DNA of 64,000 bases from positions 3,596,001-3,660,000 of the forward strand of contig BSYQ01000010.1 of the NCBI GenBank assembly GCA_030272585.1. The letters run 5' to 3'. The notes under the pieces were generated by a model. That model searched no databases, was not told where the DNA came from, and saw only the letters and a program-made list of their open reading frames with translations. The stretch is from Bryopsis sp. KO-2023 (taxonomy: Eukaryota; Chlorophyta; Ulvophyceae; Bryopsidales; Bryopsidaceae). The position numbers and the translations under genes are program-made. Positions 11,001 to 22,802 of the stretch are shown in pieces (within the stretch, counting starts at the first letter, position 1; every line of letters begins with the position of its first letter).

Positions 11001-12183
11001 GCCGGTGAGATGAGTAAATCAATTTTCAGCAAAAGGTAACCGGAAAGGAAGTTACTCGATGAGTTGAAAAAGAAAGAGAAATTTAGCTACCATTCTTTTA
11101 TTCGATCGCTGTTCATGCTGCTTTGGAAAGTCGAAACGTAAACAGGAGAGCAAACACCTGAAAATACATAGCCACACTCAGAAAACGTTTTAAAAAAACC
11201 CAATAAATATTCCGCTCACGCACTCCAACAAATAAAATTTAACAATAAACAAATAAATAATATTCATTTAATTCATATTTTCATTGTTTCATTGAGCTGA
11301 ACCTCATGTAAAAATGTGGCACGGATCCACCGCTCAGAAAATAAAACAGCCCAATTTTTTCGCTCGGATTTCCAATTCGCTGTTGCAAGAATATTTCAGA
11401 AAACAATACATTGCATAAATGTATTGCAGTGAAGGCGACGTTTTTCTTGCGCAAAGCTTTCGGTTATTTTTTTTTAATTACTATTTTAATTTTTTTTTGT
11501 AATTCAACCTACATCTGCGATGCTCCCCTTGCGAGCCAAACAATCGAACTACCTGCACATCGGACAGAGCAGGAAAAAAATTAAAAGAACTGAAAATGTG
11601 TGCAAACTTCGGCAAATAATTCACCAGCATTCATATTACAGCAAAAAAAAACATCAGACTTTGTTCCAATTTCAAATCAAAACTGTTTTAAAATAATGTC
11701 CCCCCCCCAGAAAAAAAGAAAAGAAAAGAGGGGAAAAAAAAGGGGGGGGAAAAGGGGACAAAAAGTATTCATACCAGATCGCAGCATGGCTCTCGTTGAT
11801 CAGTGCATGCTTCTTTAGCTGCTTTTGCATCCATCAATGATGAGTGGCAATTTTGGAAACCTGGTAAGCCTGGGAAAGCAAAAAGGAATTTAAAAAAAAC
11901 GTCAATGATCAGCCGAAAGGCAGAAGGTATGCCACAAACCAAACTCCCGCAATTGAAATTTTTATCCACTCGGGAAAGATTTCACAGGAAGCGACAAAAG
12001 AAGCACAGCTGTAGATCATATACAATTGTTTTGAGGCTATAAGAAAGTGTTTTTTAAAGAACTCTAAGAAGCAAGCTCGAAATGAATGCAGTGGTTACCG
12101 TGAACCTCATTTGGTCCAAAGAGATTTACGATGGCGACCGCCGCCATGATCCCTCCGCAGAACATCGATTCATTTCGCCGCAT
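8070..12183 (-). CDS. Secreted cysteine-rich protein with ShKT-like repeats and a FAS1 (fasciclin) domain
   Basis: Exons resolved in phase are 10888-10725, 10475-10414, 10060-9848, 9421-9068, 8740-8597 and 8297-8070. Further likely exons are 12183-12106 (ATG and a hydrophobic GGIMAAVAIVN signal-like segment), 11869-11775, 11552-11509 and 11157-11091. The phase joins from 12106 to 11869 and from 11091 to 10888 are unresolved. Two six-cysteine units cross splice sites, CFDVTPPNGISC..LGKC..GGFCRLTC and CTDIPPDDLYTC..WGKC..HCAKSC. This spacing is like ShKT-type extracellular modules. A Pro/Ser-rich linker follows. Then comes one FAS1 domain: AAGLDVFLNN, LIFPADASFEEF, VLQNHIIPN and the C-terminal VHIVDTVL. 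FAS1 proteins are cell-surface or matrix adhesion proteins. A wall or surface role is inferred. Confidence 0.85.
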
Positions 12184-13134
12184 CTGCAAAACATTCAAAT
12201 CAGTATTTTGTTATCTACATCCACAAGTGCGCTGTTTTCACAATTCCGACATAAATCGTCAGCCGCCATTCAGCAATGCGATACGAAAGGCGTCAGCCTC
12301 CCAGAAAACAATGCTCACGATCAGGGAGGAGGTGGTGGTCTTTGGGTTATTATTAGCCAGATTCCCAACGCCACACAGCGACGTCCGTCAAAGTGTGTTG
12401 AGGTACAAGGCCATTTTATTGAGAAAGGAGCCGACATGAGGTGCAGCGTGAAGTGACAGAGGCACATCATCTCGACATCGACGCCTTGGACTTCGAACAA
12501 ATCAAATCAAATCATGATTACACACGAAGAAGCCGCTCGGCCTTGGACTTCGAACAGCTGGGTGGCTGGTGTGTGTGTGCAACGGTCCTGGTGTGGATGC
12601 AACAGGGGCGCACAAATGTTTGTTTTGATCGTCGCATCAGGAATCCTGATTCAGTATGGTCGTGCCGAGGCCTGTTTTCTTTCTGGAAGACCGATCCTTG
12701 TGGTGGGGAAATAGGAGTGCATGGAAAAAGTGTGGTTGGCTGCTGGGGATGAACTCAATAAAAATCAGCACTTGGGTTTTAAAGAGAGGAATTAACTTAA
12801 TTCATGTGGCGATAAGCGCTCAAACTTCCGACGAACGAGGTTCTCCAGGTTGCAAGACTGGGATGCGCTCCTCTTTCCACAACACCAGATTTCACCAGAT
12901 TTTCATTCCGTTGAAATCTGTTTTTTTGGGCCTGTCTGTCTGTCGCCTCCCTCACGACGTCAGCAAAGTCACGAAATCCTCTCGATGATTCAGAAAGAAT
13001 CTGGAACATCCTTTCCTTTGGCGAACCAAAACGTGGCCTTTTTCATCCAGCACTCGCGAATATTCAACATTCTATTTCATGCAAGCACTCGGGGATTCAA
13101 AAAACGAAGTCATCAAAAAACTCTTGTAACGGAA
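12184..13134. other. Divergent promoter region, no gene supported
   Basis: This lies between the 5' ends of the FAS1 gene (-) and the VTT gene (+). It contains the direct repeat GCCTTGGACTTCGAACA at 12482-12498 and 12539-12555, and a short AAATC triplication at about 12497-12511. A 35-codon frame from 12619 begins with a hydrophobic, signal-like stretch but is too short to call. Confidence 0.5.
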
Positions 13135-15344
13135 ATGGGCGTAACCGAGGGCTCGCCAGTTTCTCGTTGGAGCACCGTGTGGAGGGAAGCTCGGCGTTCT
13201 GCAGCGTGTGGGGCGGTATTGTTGGTGTTGTATGCGCTCGTTCTATTGGCATTCCTTCGAGGACTTCCAACGCTCGAGGTGAGCGCGTGTGTGCTGATGG
13301 GGGCGACGTCGCATGGCATTTTTTTTTGTCTGCCTGCTGGGGGTTGATTCTGTGGTTTGGTTATTCAAAGTCAGCATCAGATGGGAATTTGTTGGATTCG
13401 CTGCTGTCAATCATATAATTGCTGACTGGACCTCAGCAATTCTTCGAAATAAAAGTGCATTTTCTGCAGCATCGATGAGCACAGATTAAGCAAAAATTGA
13501 AAGTGTTCGAATGCATGCATCCGATTGTGGAATTTAGGTGAATTTGTGTGTGTTTTATTAGGAAATGTCGATGCATTTCAGTGTGAAGCGCTGTTAGAAT
13601 GTCGATGCATGCATCCTTGGAATTAGGATTTTGAATGAATTGGTTTTTTGTAACAGGAGTCGGAAAAAGAAATTCTGAAAAATAAATTTCTACCAAAGAC
13701 GCTGCCAGACTTAGTGGCCGTGCGAGATGTGGCTTTGGGCTATTCTTCCACCAATCCTGTAAGTTGCCCATCATAGAAAGTAGTGCTTGATTGATGAAAA
13801 AAAAATAAAAAAACGGGAAAAAATAAAACAAATGACTGAATGACTGAGGGGCCTGCGTGAGAATAGGCCATTTTTTAAAATCTCAGGGATGCTTGTGGCA
13901 ATAATGGATTTATCTAATCTTCGTTTGCATTTTTGTTGCGATGGTGTTAAAATATCGGTGGAACCCACTAACCTTTTATTCAAAACATATTCATTCGTAA
14001 TTTAGAGAAGCTGGTTGGAAATTTTGACGAAAATTTTGGGGTAATTTGAATTTGAGAGCATCTGTGTGGGTTGGGCAGATCACCGTAGCCATGGGGATCT
14101 GTATGATTTATATCATGATGCAAACATTTGCTGTACCCGGAACCCTTTCGCTGAGCATTCTTTCTGGAGCTGTGTTTGGCGCAGTCCCAGGCTTGGCATT
14201 AGTAACTGGTGAGAGCAGCTACGTTGGATTTGCCAGCTGTAAATTGATTAACTTGATTTTCTCAGTAAATTGGTTGCAATTTAGTTGTAGGTCCAGTTTC
14301 AGGGAATATATGTATGTTCAGAAAATGAAAGCAGAAACAACCAGAGTGTTGGCAGAGGACCACGCATCCTTGAAAGAGTGTGCATGATGAAATGAGGGTT
14401 ACCTTTAAAAAAAAACACAAAAAATAGTTTGATTTAAAGCTTCTGCGCGTGAATTGGGTTCACTTGCGTTTTTTCGTTGTCATCACCACCGCCCAATTCC
14501 ATGAATATACGATTTTCTAAAATTATGCCTCCTTTTTTTTTTTCTTTTCTCTGAGGGCAGTGGTGAATGCTGTGGGCTCCTCTTGTTGCTACTCTTTGTC
14601 GTGGTGCATCGGCAAACCTCTGGCGAAAGCACTGTGGCCCAGCAGGCTGGACGCCTTCAAAAGGGAGGTCGAGAATCAAAAATCGCACCTGCTCAATTAC
14701 GTCGTTTTCTTGAGGCTGACGCCATTGCTACCCAACACGTTCATAAATGTGGCCTCCCCTATAGTCGGATTACCACTGCGACATTTCTTTTGGGGTGAGT
14801 TGCCCACAGCAATCGAAATTGAAGGAATTGGTGAATGTATTTCTCCGTGCCCAGAGCTGTTTTTAGTGATGGGTGTCAAAACAATAACAATAAAAATAAT
14901 AATAATTGAACCTGATGAAAGAACCTGTCAAAACCTTCATATTTACCCTTTCCTTAATGCACATCCCTGAACCACCACTAATAATCCCCAGCCCCAGTCA
15001 GACGTCTTCTTTCCATGCCCAGGAGAGAGCATCTAGCATCAAACTGCTCGTCAGCTTTTTTATAACACATTAATCAACCGCCAAAATCCACTGAGATGTT
15101 TGTGTGTTCTGCGCCCACGCCAGGGACTTTCTTTGGATGTATACCCAACAATTCCATTGCAGTCACGGCTGGCAGCCGATTGTCGGAAATGAAATCTCTC
15201 AATGAGCTGTACAGCCCACGGATGCTGCTGTTCGGCTGTTTCGCGGGCTGTGTGGCGATCGCCCCCGTTTTGCTCAAAATGAAACAATCTATGTTCATCA
15301 AGCCTCAAGACCCCACGTTATTAAGCAACAGCAAAGAAGATTAG
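13135..15344 (+). CDS. VTT-domain membrane protein (TMEM41/TMEM64-like)
   Basis: Five exons in perfect phase (13135-13278, 13657-13758, 14079-14208, 14561-14794, 15124-15344) encode 276 residues. Visible landmarks are an N-terminal membrane span (residues 22-42), the motif QTFAVPGTLSLSILSGAVFG (near residues 93-112) and the CYSLSWCIGKPL segment. These are followed by FLRLTPLLPNTFINVASP and the re-entrant GTFFGCIPNNSI...TAG. They define the VTT (DedA-like) domain. Relatives TMEM41B and VMP1 are ER phospholipid scramblases acting in autophagy and lipid mobilisation; plants also have plastid forms. The C-terminus is short and ends in acidic and Ser residues with no ER-retrieval signal. The family assignment is firm. 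The choice between an ER and another compartment is open. Confidence 0.95.
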
Positions 15345-16001
15345 AAAAAAGAAAAAAAGTAATAAAGTTCAGACAAAAAATAGACAAAAATATGGAAAAA
15401 TAAGTGTTATGTAGATATATACGTGTATCGATATTATGGATTATGAGAACGGTGGGGTGGATTTTTTCGCAACACGCAAGGAGGGAGTGATGCTTTCGGG
15501 AGGGGGGATGTAGTGTTTTGTTTTGTTTTTCTTTGCAGGGAAATTGTGGTTATGTTTCGACTCATTGATTGGGGGCATTCGTGGGGTCTTGTTCCTGTCA
15601 TGGTGACGTTATGATGGGGTTCTGGTGCTCTTGATTGGGATTTTTAGGGAAAAAGCTTTGTTGTTTCATGTGTAAGAATATCTTGGTCACCTGTCTTCGT
15701 TCTGTCCTTTTTTGTTTTTTTAGAAAAGAATAGAAGTAAATAGAAATCTGTTTCATTCAAAAATGGGGAAAGTCGTCGCTGAGCCGAACAGAAAAAGCTC
15801 GAAAAGTGCAGTCACGTGTTGAAATGCGCATGTCTGACGGCGGCGTAGTTCGGCGAAATGGTACTACTACACCCACCCGCCCGCACTGTTCCCCGTGGTT
15901 ACGTGATTGCTCAAGTGCGTGGTGGGCTTCCTCATCGGTACCACGTTTCTGGATATTTATCTGGACGAGCTCTCCCAACCTCAGTCGTGGGGTGCGCCAC
16001 C
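15345..16001. other. Intergenic and promoter region
   Basis: T/G-rich DNA lies downstream of the VTT gene, then a GC-richer stretch (about 15780-16000) precedes the mitochondrial carrier. The carrier frame is open upstream to an ATG at 15858. That would add 48 residues without recognisable targeting features, so the start at 16002 is preferred. Confidence 0.5.
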
Positions 16002-18635
16002 ATGTTTCAATTCGGCGAGGATATGACTCGGAAAACCGCTGCGGCGGCTGGGGCTTCCGTTCTCTCCGTCCTAGTAACGACCCCTCTGGACGTCATTAAG
16101 GTATTGTATGTGTTGTTTTTTTCCCTTCAGGCGCCTGTTCGAGTTCATTTTTGGACTTCATTGTTTCGTTGCGGAGTCGGCCGTGTATGTGCTTGTTTTC
16201 TGCGTGGAGTTGGTGATTTTCATTGAAGGATTCCAAGAAGGAAGTTTCTGTGTGCGCCTTCACAGAATCGAATGCAAGCCCAGCAAGCTGCTGGGATGAG
16301 TCGGCGAGTGCTAGAGCCCGCCATGGAGTGAGTTCTTATTCTTCAAAAATTAAATTATAAGAAGAAATAAAACTTTTCAGCTTGCAAAAACAAACAAGCA
16401 GTCATTTTATCTTTTGGCAAAGAATATTCCGAGGCTAATCAATTACTCAATTAGGGTTTTCCCCAATGCTAATTTCCTCTTCATCCATTCTCCCCCTGAA
16501 AAAAGAAAAAAAAAAAAGAAAATGAGAACCAAAAAACGAAAATGAGCACCGAGAAATTCTGTGGGTGCCTGAGATTTGGATTCGAAATACCCTCAACATA
16601 AGCTTTTCATTTCGGAAAAAAGGTGCATTCAATAATGTATTGCAGCTGGGATAGTAGCTTTATGAGGGAAAAGAGTTCATTCGTGGCGTAATTTTTCTTC
16701 TTCAGGCGTTTTGCAATGGTTGGGTGCCCAACTGCCTGTCCTCGAGTCGGCAACGCCGCTCTTCCACCGATATGCCCTCCAGAATGCTATGTTTATGAAT
16801 CCACACTAGATGCGGTCAGGAAAATCGCCAGACAGGTAGGGTGTGGGGAGGGTGCCGATATTCATGTTTTTTTAGGGATGTGTTTTTTTGGGGGGAGGGG
16901 ATGCTTGCCGGAAATAACCTTTTGGGAAACTCATGGATTTTTTTTTAGGGGATTTTTTTTCTCTCAAAGCTGCGGTCCCAACAGTAGCTTTAAACAATGA
17001 TTTTCCCTTTTTTTTTCCTTCCCTTTCCGTTTTTTTTTTTTTTTTTCAATTAGAAATAAGATCCATGTGTTCCTTTTGAAAAGTGGCATGAGTACAAACA
17101 TTCAAGCGAGGGTGCTTTCCCTGATCGTGTGTTGTCTGCCAATTTCCAGAATTTTATTTGCATGTAGTGCGGGTGGTTCAGGAAGGGACTCAAGTGTTGT
17201 GGCGAGGCACTCGCGAAGGACTGATGATTGCTATTCCTATGGTCGGAATTTATTTGCCTTTGTATGACTCATGGGTGGAGCGCTGCTCCTGGATGGGGCA
17301 CTACGCCCCAGTCGTAGCTGGTGCAGGTGCCAGAACAATTTCACTCTTCTTTGTCGCTCCGTTGGATATTTTGCGGCTACGAGTTCAGGTGAACAACCCA
17401 ATCCTTTCCGCATCGAGCTGCCACAGGCATACCTTTGTGACTTCATCGTAGCTGAAGGTTTTCTTTTGTACTGACCCTTTTATTCTGACCAAGGAGCTGT
17501 ATTCAATTTTTTATTTTTTTCTGTTTGGGGGGGGGGAGTAGGTGGCGACAAGTGTGTTGATGAAGGGGGAAAGTGGCAATGCGGCCGGACGCGTATCAGA
17601 TTGGCGAAATTTCGACTGGGGGCAGGGTAAAGGGCTGGCTGGAAGAGCAAGAGCGCTCTGGAGGGGATATGGAGCTTCGGTGGGTGAATCATCATTATCC
17701 CCTTCCCCCCCCCCCCCAAAAAAAAAAATCAACGAAATATGAAAACATTTCAAGACGTTTGCACCATGGCAGTTCTACACTTTAAAAAAACATGTGTTTT
17801 GATGCTCTCTCAGGCCATTTTTTTCATTCAAGCAAAGAAATAACTTGAATGCCTGATATTGTGGAGCAGGGATGAGGGATGTCTCAGTTTGATTGCAGGT
17901 GGCTCGGGATGTACCATTTTCAGGGATGTATTGGGGATTATTGGAGCCGATTCGGTGAGCTCCTGTTCTCTGTACAATTGGGCTATGGTATGCAATACAT
18001 GCTTCTCTGCTTCCCTATATTTTTTACAGTCGCGCAGAACGAACATGAGCAATGAGCATCCGTATAGTTTTTCAGCTGAGAAGTGGAAACATCATCTGTT
18101 TCTGGAAACAGGAAAACATTGCTAGCTAAATGCGGGGATCGGGAGCCCACCCTGACAGAGGTTCTTACCGCCAATTCAATCGCCGGTGAGTTTTGGGAGC
18201 GTAGTTTGTAGAATGCAGTCAGTGGTTGATCTCTGGATTTGTACAATGACAGTATAATTTCAGTACGAATGAAGAATGAATGGGAAACTCAAGGACAACC
18301 CTGCGCCCTGTATCAATATTTGTCATTTGTGAATAAGGAGTATATTGTGTTGGGAAAAAAATCAACTAGTTTGGGTGCGATTTTTGTGTGTAGGTGCTGT
18401 TTCTGGGACGATTTCATCAGGGTTAACGACTCCTTTGGATGTTGTGAAAACTCGGCAGCAAATTATTGGTGAGGGGAGCGCCAGGCCCCCTTCGGTGCAC
18501 CAATTGCTGTACGATGTCGGACGCAACGAAGGCATGCGAGGCTTGTTCTCGGGAGTGGCGCCACGGTGCATGCGAGCGGCCCCCTCATGTGCCATTGTCT
18601 TGTCAATTTATGAACTACTGAAAAGAATGCTTTGA
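16002..18635 (+). CDS. Mitochondrial carrier, SLC25A39/SLC25A40 (Mtm1) type
   Basis: Exons are 16002-16100, 16266-16327, 16706-16835, 17182-17388, 17542-17679, 17899-17954, about 18030-18071, 18126-18185 and 18394-18635. Three Px[DE]xxK/R carrier signatures are visible: TTPLDVIK, APLDILRLR and TTPLDVVKTR. A Cys-rich insert (VGCPTACPRVG..PPICPPEC) precedes the KIARQEG..LWRGTREG block, and LWRGYGASVARDVPFSGMYW comes later. The Cys-rich loop is typical of the SLC25A39/40 group, which imports glutathione into mitochondria and is linked to manganese and iron homeostasis in yeast (Mtm1). It acts in the inner mitochondrial membrane. The joint between the seventh and eighth exons is uncertain. The open frame runs into a TAG at about 18123, and the only phase-compatible intron there would be about 54-57 bases. 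Confidence 0.9.
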
Positions 18636-19835
18636 AAAGCAACACACATTGTGTCGTTTTTCGGGAGGAAGGGAAAAGACAATTGTTCAAATTTTTACCC
18701 CATGGCATTCAGAGAGCAAGGGAAACAGAAACAAAAAAACAATACAAAAAAAGATATGGACGGGTGGTTATAATTATGACCAAAAAGACAGAGGAAATGT
18801 TATTTTACGTAAAAAAAATACTTTTTTTGTTCTATCCATTTGTTTTTCTTTTTTTTAGTTCGAAGGGGAAAAGGATGCCTGTGGGTTTTTTTTTCTCTAA
18901 AAGTCTGGGAGTGGGGGATAGAATTAAAAGCATTGCGGGATGAATGGATTTTTTTTGTTAGTAGGCGTTTTTTAGCTCTCTGGAAACTTAAAGTGGGTGC
19001 TCCAGGGATATTCTTTGTTTTGATTATTATTGATGCCTTGCTGGCTTGTGGCATTGCTGCTTGACCGAGTTGTGATGGCATTGCAATTCCTTCCACGGAA
19101 AAAAAAAAAAAAATCTCTAAATCGGTGGTACAACGATACTGCCTGTTCTCTGCTGAAATATGTAAACTTCTGCCGCGGATGCAGCACGGCTTAGGTCTCA
19201 ATTTTTATTTTTTTTTACTTTTTGAAAGAGGGGAAGGGGGGGGGGTTTGTGTATTTTTAATCATCTCTGTTGTGATTTATGGAGGGGGAAGGGGAGTACA
19301 ATAGTTGCCCAGCTGCCAAGAAACTCCAGCACGGTTCTTCCACCAGGGAGCAGGCCCCTCTGTGTTCTCTTAGACCGAATTCGTAGGGTGCTGGCCCATG
19401 GGATGCCTGCGTTGGGGCGTACTGTTTGTCAATTCATGTCTTTTATTTTTTCCCCAGGGGTACTTCATCCACATCAAACTCCAACAAAAGTTTTCTCTCA
19501 CTCTACTCTGGCCAGGTCTGAGCATTGAAACCAGAAAATGAGTTCAATCCTTCTTTCACTCTTCAGAAAAACTTGGAAAAGGAAGTATGTCAGCGGGTTG
19601 CACGTTTGTGAAGATGGCATTGTGAGGAAAATTTTTTTCTTCCAAAAAACAGCAAGACAGCGGACCAGGTCGGAGAACACTCACAAAAAGAAGTGCACTT
19701 GTGGGGTGCTGGCAAAACAAAAAAAGGAAAAAAATAACCTACCCTCAGTCTGAGTGGCAAACGTTTGCTTGAAAAGTTGCAAGGGTCAAGCAAATGGGGT
19801 TAGGATCAAGTGTCTGAAGAAGAGATATTTTTTGG
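18636..19835. other. T/G-rich intergenic DNA
   Basis: Long T and G runs on the plus strand follow the carrier gene. A brief GC-richer patch at about 19290-19430 is open in one frame but shows no motif and no splice-consistent continuation. Confidence 0.5.
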
Positions 19836-20014
19836 AATTTTGATTCTGTGTTGTCTAGGCCTTTCTGACCCTAAGTCAAATTCTTGTCCAGTCAAGTCAA
19901 GTTAGAGACATCGTCTTGGTTCCACTTTCCCCTTGTATACTAACACAGTCAACCCTTCTCGTATTGTACACAGATACTATATGCATATATTATGCTCAAA
20001 GTTCAGGGTCGACA
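19836..20014. repeat. Dispersed repeat, copy 2
   Basis: Homologous to 2242-2400, with the same orientation and order of blocks. It has a 7-base deletion near the start and an A/T-rich insertion before the shared GGGTCGACA. Like copy 1, it is followed within about 300 bases by an open stretch of unknown origin. Confidence 0.8.
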
Positions 20015-20099
20015 ACACCTGAACAAAAAAAAAATGCAGTATTGACAAGGTATATCAGGAAACCCCTCAAAACTGATTTGTTTGTTTGCTTTCATTTTA

Positions 20100-20782
20100 G
20101 TTTCTTGTGTATAGTGTTGGGACTTTCGACAACAAGCTCGTGTCCGTCAAAGCCTACTCTGGTGATGTTGTGTGGAACCTTCCGGAAGAGGACGGATTCT
20201 GGATCCTGGGCAACATTGTGAATGCTAATCATCAGTTCGCCAACAATCAATATTGAGAAAACAAGCGCGAAAAACAGCTTCTTGGCTTCTCAGCGATCTC
20301 GATTAGCTGCACCGACCTCATGGATGCTGGTGGGCAGAATCACCGACCAACCGCCTGGCCTGACTTCACTTGGGTTCTTGGCGAGGGTCCCACCTGACGC
20401 TCACCGCCTCCCACTGGCATCAGTTCAGTTGTATGACTCCAAGAAGCTGTTGGGAGCACAACAAAAACCGAATCAACTGAAAAGCACTTGGGATTTTGAC
20501 GTCTGCGGGAAACCAATCAAGCTTTTGTACCTGTCTGTTCGAACAGCGAATTCGCTGGCCGCAAAATTCTTCTCTCGGGGTGCCGCACCGTTTTCCTGGG
20601 CATGGTCGTGTTTCTTGGCAAAATGTTCTCTGCATCGGCGTGGCCAAAGGCATCGGATCCCTTTGGATCCCGTCGCAAGGGTGCCCCCCTGTTTCTGCGA
20701 CCCAAGTGTTGGATTGGCAGAGAATATTGGGTTATATTGGGAACAGAGGAGATCAAGGACGAATATTAAGCTGTAAACGTTT
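20100..20782 (+). CDS. Unidentified coding-like stretch, open in several frames
   Basis: The GC content rises here and the plus strand is open for long distances in three frames. One frame (20100-20255) reads VGTFDNKLVSVKAYSGDVVW, reminiscent of a beta-propeller blade. Another runs 20222-20776 from an ATG. A third, from about 20520, contains RKILLSGCRTVFLGMVVFLG. The best protein-like segments lie in different frames. This suggests either introns I could not place or a decayed coding sequence. No family is recognised with confidence. Confidence 0.3.
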
Positions 20783-20850
20783 TCATTGGCAGAGAAGCTG
20801 TGTTTCTCGCCTCTCTCTCCGCTCTCAACGTGCCTTGCACGTCGGGTGGG

Positions 20851-20920
20851 ACATTGTCACGTGACAATGTGCACTTTGACGGATGTAACCGTCGTGTAAC
20901 GCTCTGACGCCCGCGTCAGA
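20851..20920. repeat. 20-bp palindrome plus adjacent 8-bp hairpin
   Basis: Positions 20851-20870 form a perfect palindrome centred on CACGTG (ACATTGTCAC/GTGACAATGT). Positions 20903-20920 form TCTGACGC-CC-GCGTCAGA. CACGTG is the core of many bHLH and bZIP sites, but no gene start is recognised nearby. Confidence 0.85.
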
Positions 20921-22025
20921 CTCTACACCAACGCAAGGCGCTGGGGAGGGGGCCGGTGCAGTCCCAAGGCCGAGCCTGCGGCCACTGTTGGGAGTCGAAA
21001 TCATATGCTTGCTCTACTGTTTGTCTCCTTCCCGAAGTTGGGTGACCCACAGGCAAAGAAACGATGGGGTCTCTGATTTTAAATGTTTGTGGATCAACCT
21101 GGATAGCTGGCTGATGATGTTTAGGAAGGTGTTGCTGACAATAATACTGTCAGGATAAACCCCACGAGCAAATATCCTAACAAACATTCGTTCCAGATTA
21201 TCTTCACTCAAGAACTGGATCTTGTATTGGTCAAGGCTGACTCCTCCCCCCAACAGATCCAAATACAAGCAATAAGAAGCCATGTAGGTGTGAAACAGAT
21301 CGGGTTGGTGGGGTCGTCCGTCAGACAGTTTTTTTCTTCGTGATATGTCATCAATGATCCAGTTGATTTCGTTTCCTGGAACAACAGCTCATTCTGTTTT
21401 TACTTTCCTGAAAGAACAAGTTCGTTTCTTTGAATCAAGTTGGATTTTTCACAGTTAGACGTTGCTTTGGAGCATATGTTCTCTTTGTGTGCAAGCAAAA
21501 CAAATTTTCCGATGGAGTTAACTGGAACGTTTCATATGTTCTGTCCCAGTTTCCCAAGATTCTGTTTCAGTTTTACCTTCAATTTTTTGGGCCCTTCTTT
21601 TGATGGGTGTATTGTGCCTCGACTCAACGGCCCCTGATGAGAAGGAGACTGTGTTGATGTCAATAAACTTTGATCCATACATTTGGACAAATACTGAAAC
21701 CAACCCAATGATGCGTCGTGAACAGTCTTTAGTTTGTGAATGGCGGGGAGTGATATGGCCCAGGTGGAACACTAATCGCAAGGGGTATTGACTTCTTTCG
21801 TTCAAATCAATCATTGGGCAAACCACTTGCTGACACTTGACAGAGAAGATATTACACATGCCAATCCCTGTTCTCAACTACCCACTGGAATAACTGTAAG
21901 TCGCAACCAAAGCAGTACAATCAAACTCCTGGCAACACAATCACCACAGCTGCCACACTAAAAGAGAATGTGGCTTACATGATGGTATCGAGTCCTACAG
22001 CAATAATGTTTTTGTACCACCCTTC
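20921..22025. other. No gene supported
   Basis: Mixed-composition DNA with short overlapping frames on both strands and no family motif or chain of splice-compatible exons. Confidence 0.4.
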
Positions 22026-22104
22026 CACGGTTATTCCATAACCGTGCTTGTCCCAACAAGTACAACCGACGTATAAGTCGGTTAGAAATTAATTAATTTC
22101 TAAC
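22026..22104. repeat. Cluster of four consecutive perfect inverted repeats
   Basis: Four hairpins sit end to end. CACGGTTA/TAACCGTG spans 22026-22046, CTTG/CAAG 22047-22060 and ACCGAC/GTCGGT 22065-22082. A perfect 24-bp palindrome of GTTAGAAATTAA and its complement spans 22081-22104, overlapping the third by two bases. The arrangement suggests a structured RNA or the end of a mobile element rather than chance, but neither is recognised. Confidence 0.85.
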
Positions 22105-22802
22105 ATTCCGGTACAAGCCTCCCCCATCATCCAGATCGTGACCCACGGTTTAAACACAAGAAAACAGTCTTTTTGCCTTGAAATTCTTGCCCTTGATCAA
22201 TCTAATCTGAAAAACCCTTTCGAACATTTCATGTTGTATCATTGTTCCCAAACTTTCTGTGGACCCATACACTTCACATTCTAATCATTCCCATTAAAAA
22301 TCTCTTTGACTTTCTCTTGTTCCCTCATTTCAGACCCACTCAATAAACGCTTGTCCCAGTTCCATCAAAACCACAGACTTTCGAACAACCCAATACGATC
22401 AACACTGTGGATCACTACCACCAGCCACATGCACAACCAAAAATCCCAACTGCCACAAAATACGAGTTCACAAACCCACGTTCCGAAGTGCGCAGTCAAA
22501 AAGCGACAAAATGTCGCGCAGGAGATTGAGTTCTCCTCGTGCTGAGCCAAGGTTAATAGGAGAACTGGTCTAATGAAAAAGACGAGGGAATGAAGGGGGA
22601 TACTCAGAAATGTTGTTGTACAGGCTTCACGATGTGTTGCCTTCGCACTCGCTGTTCGTCTCGGTGCAGTGCATTAATGCACTGCAACAATATTGTTTTT
22701 CGATCTCCGCATCCCAGTTCTCGCATATTCAAAGGGAAAGTTTGGAACACAGAAAAGGAGACCTTAACACGGACATGGCTTTTTCGAAAAACTTGATGTT
22801 CA
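22105..22802. other. No gene supported
   Basis: A/T- and C-rich DNA with short frames only. Nothing recognisable was found on either strand. Confidence 0.4.

Noticed and set aside
12131-12439. 102-codon plus-strand frame starting MATAAMIPPQ
   Set aside because: It is antisense to the likely first exon of the FAS1 gene, has no motif, and shows no splice-consistent continuation.
20100-20255. PQQ/beta-propeller blade (VGTFDNKLVSVKAYSGDVVW)
   Set aside because: A single blade-like segment of about 20 residues followed by a stop is not enough to call a propeller protein.
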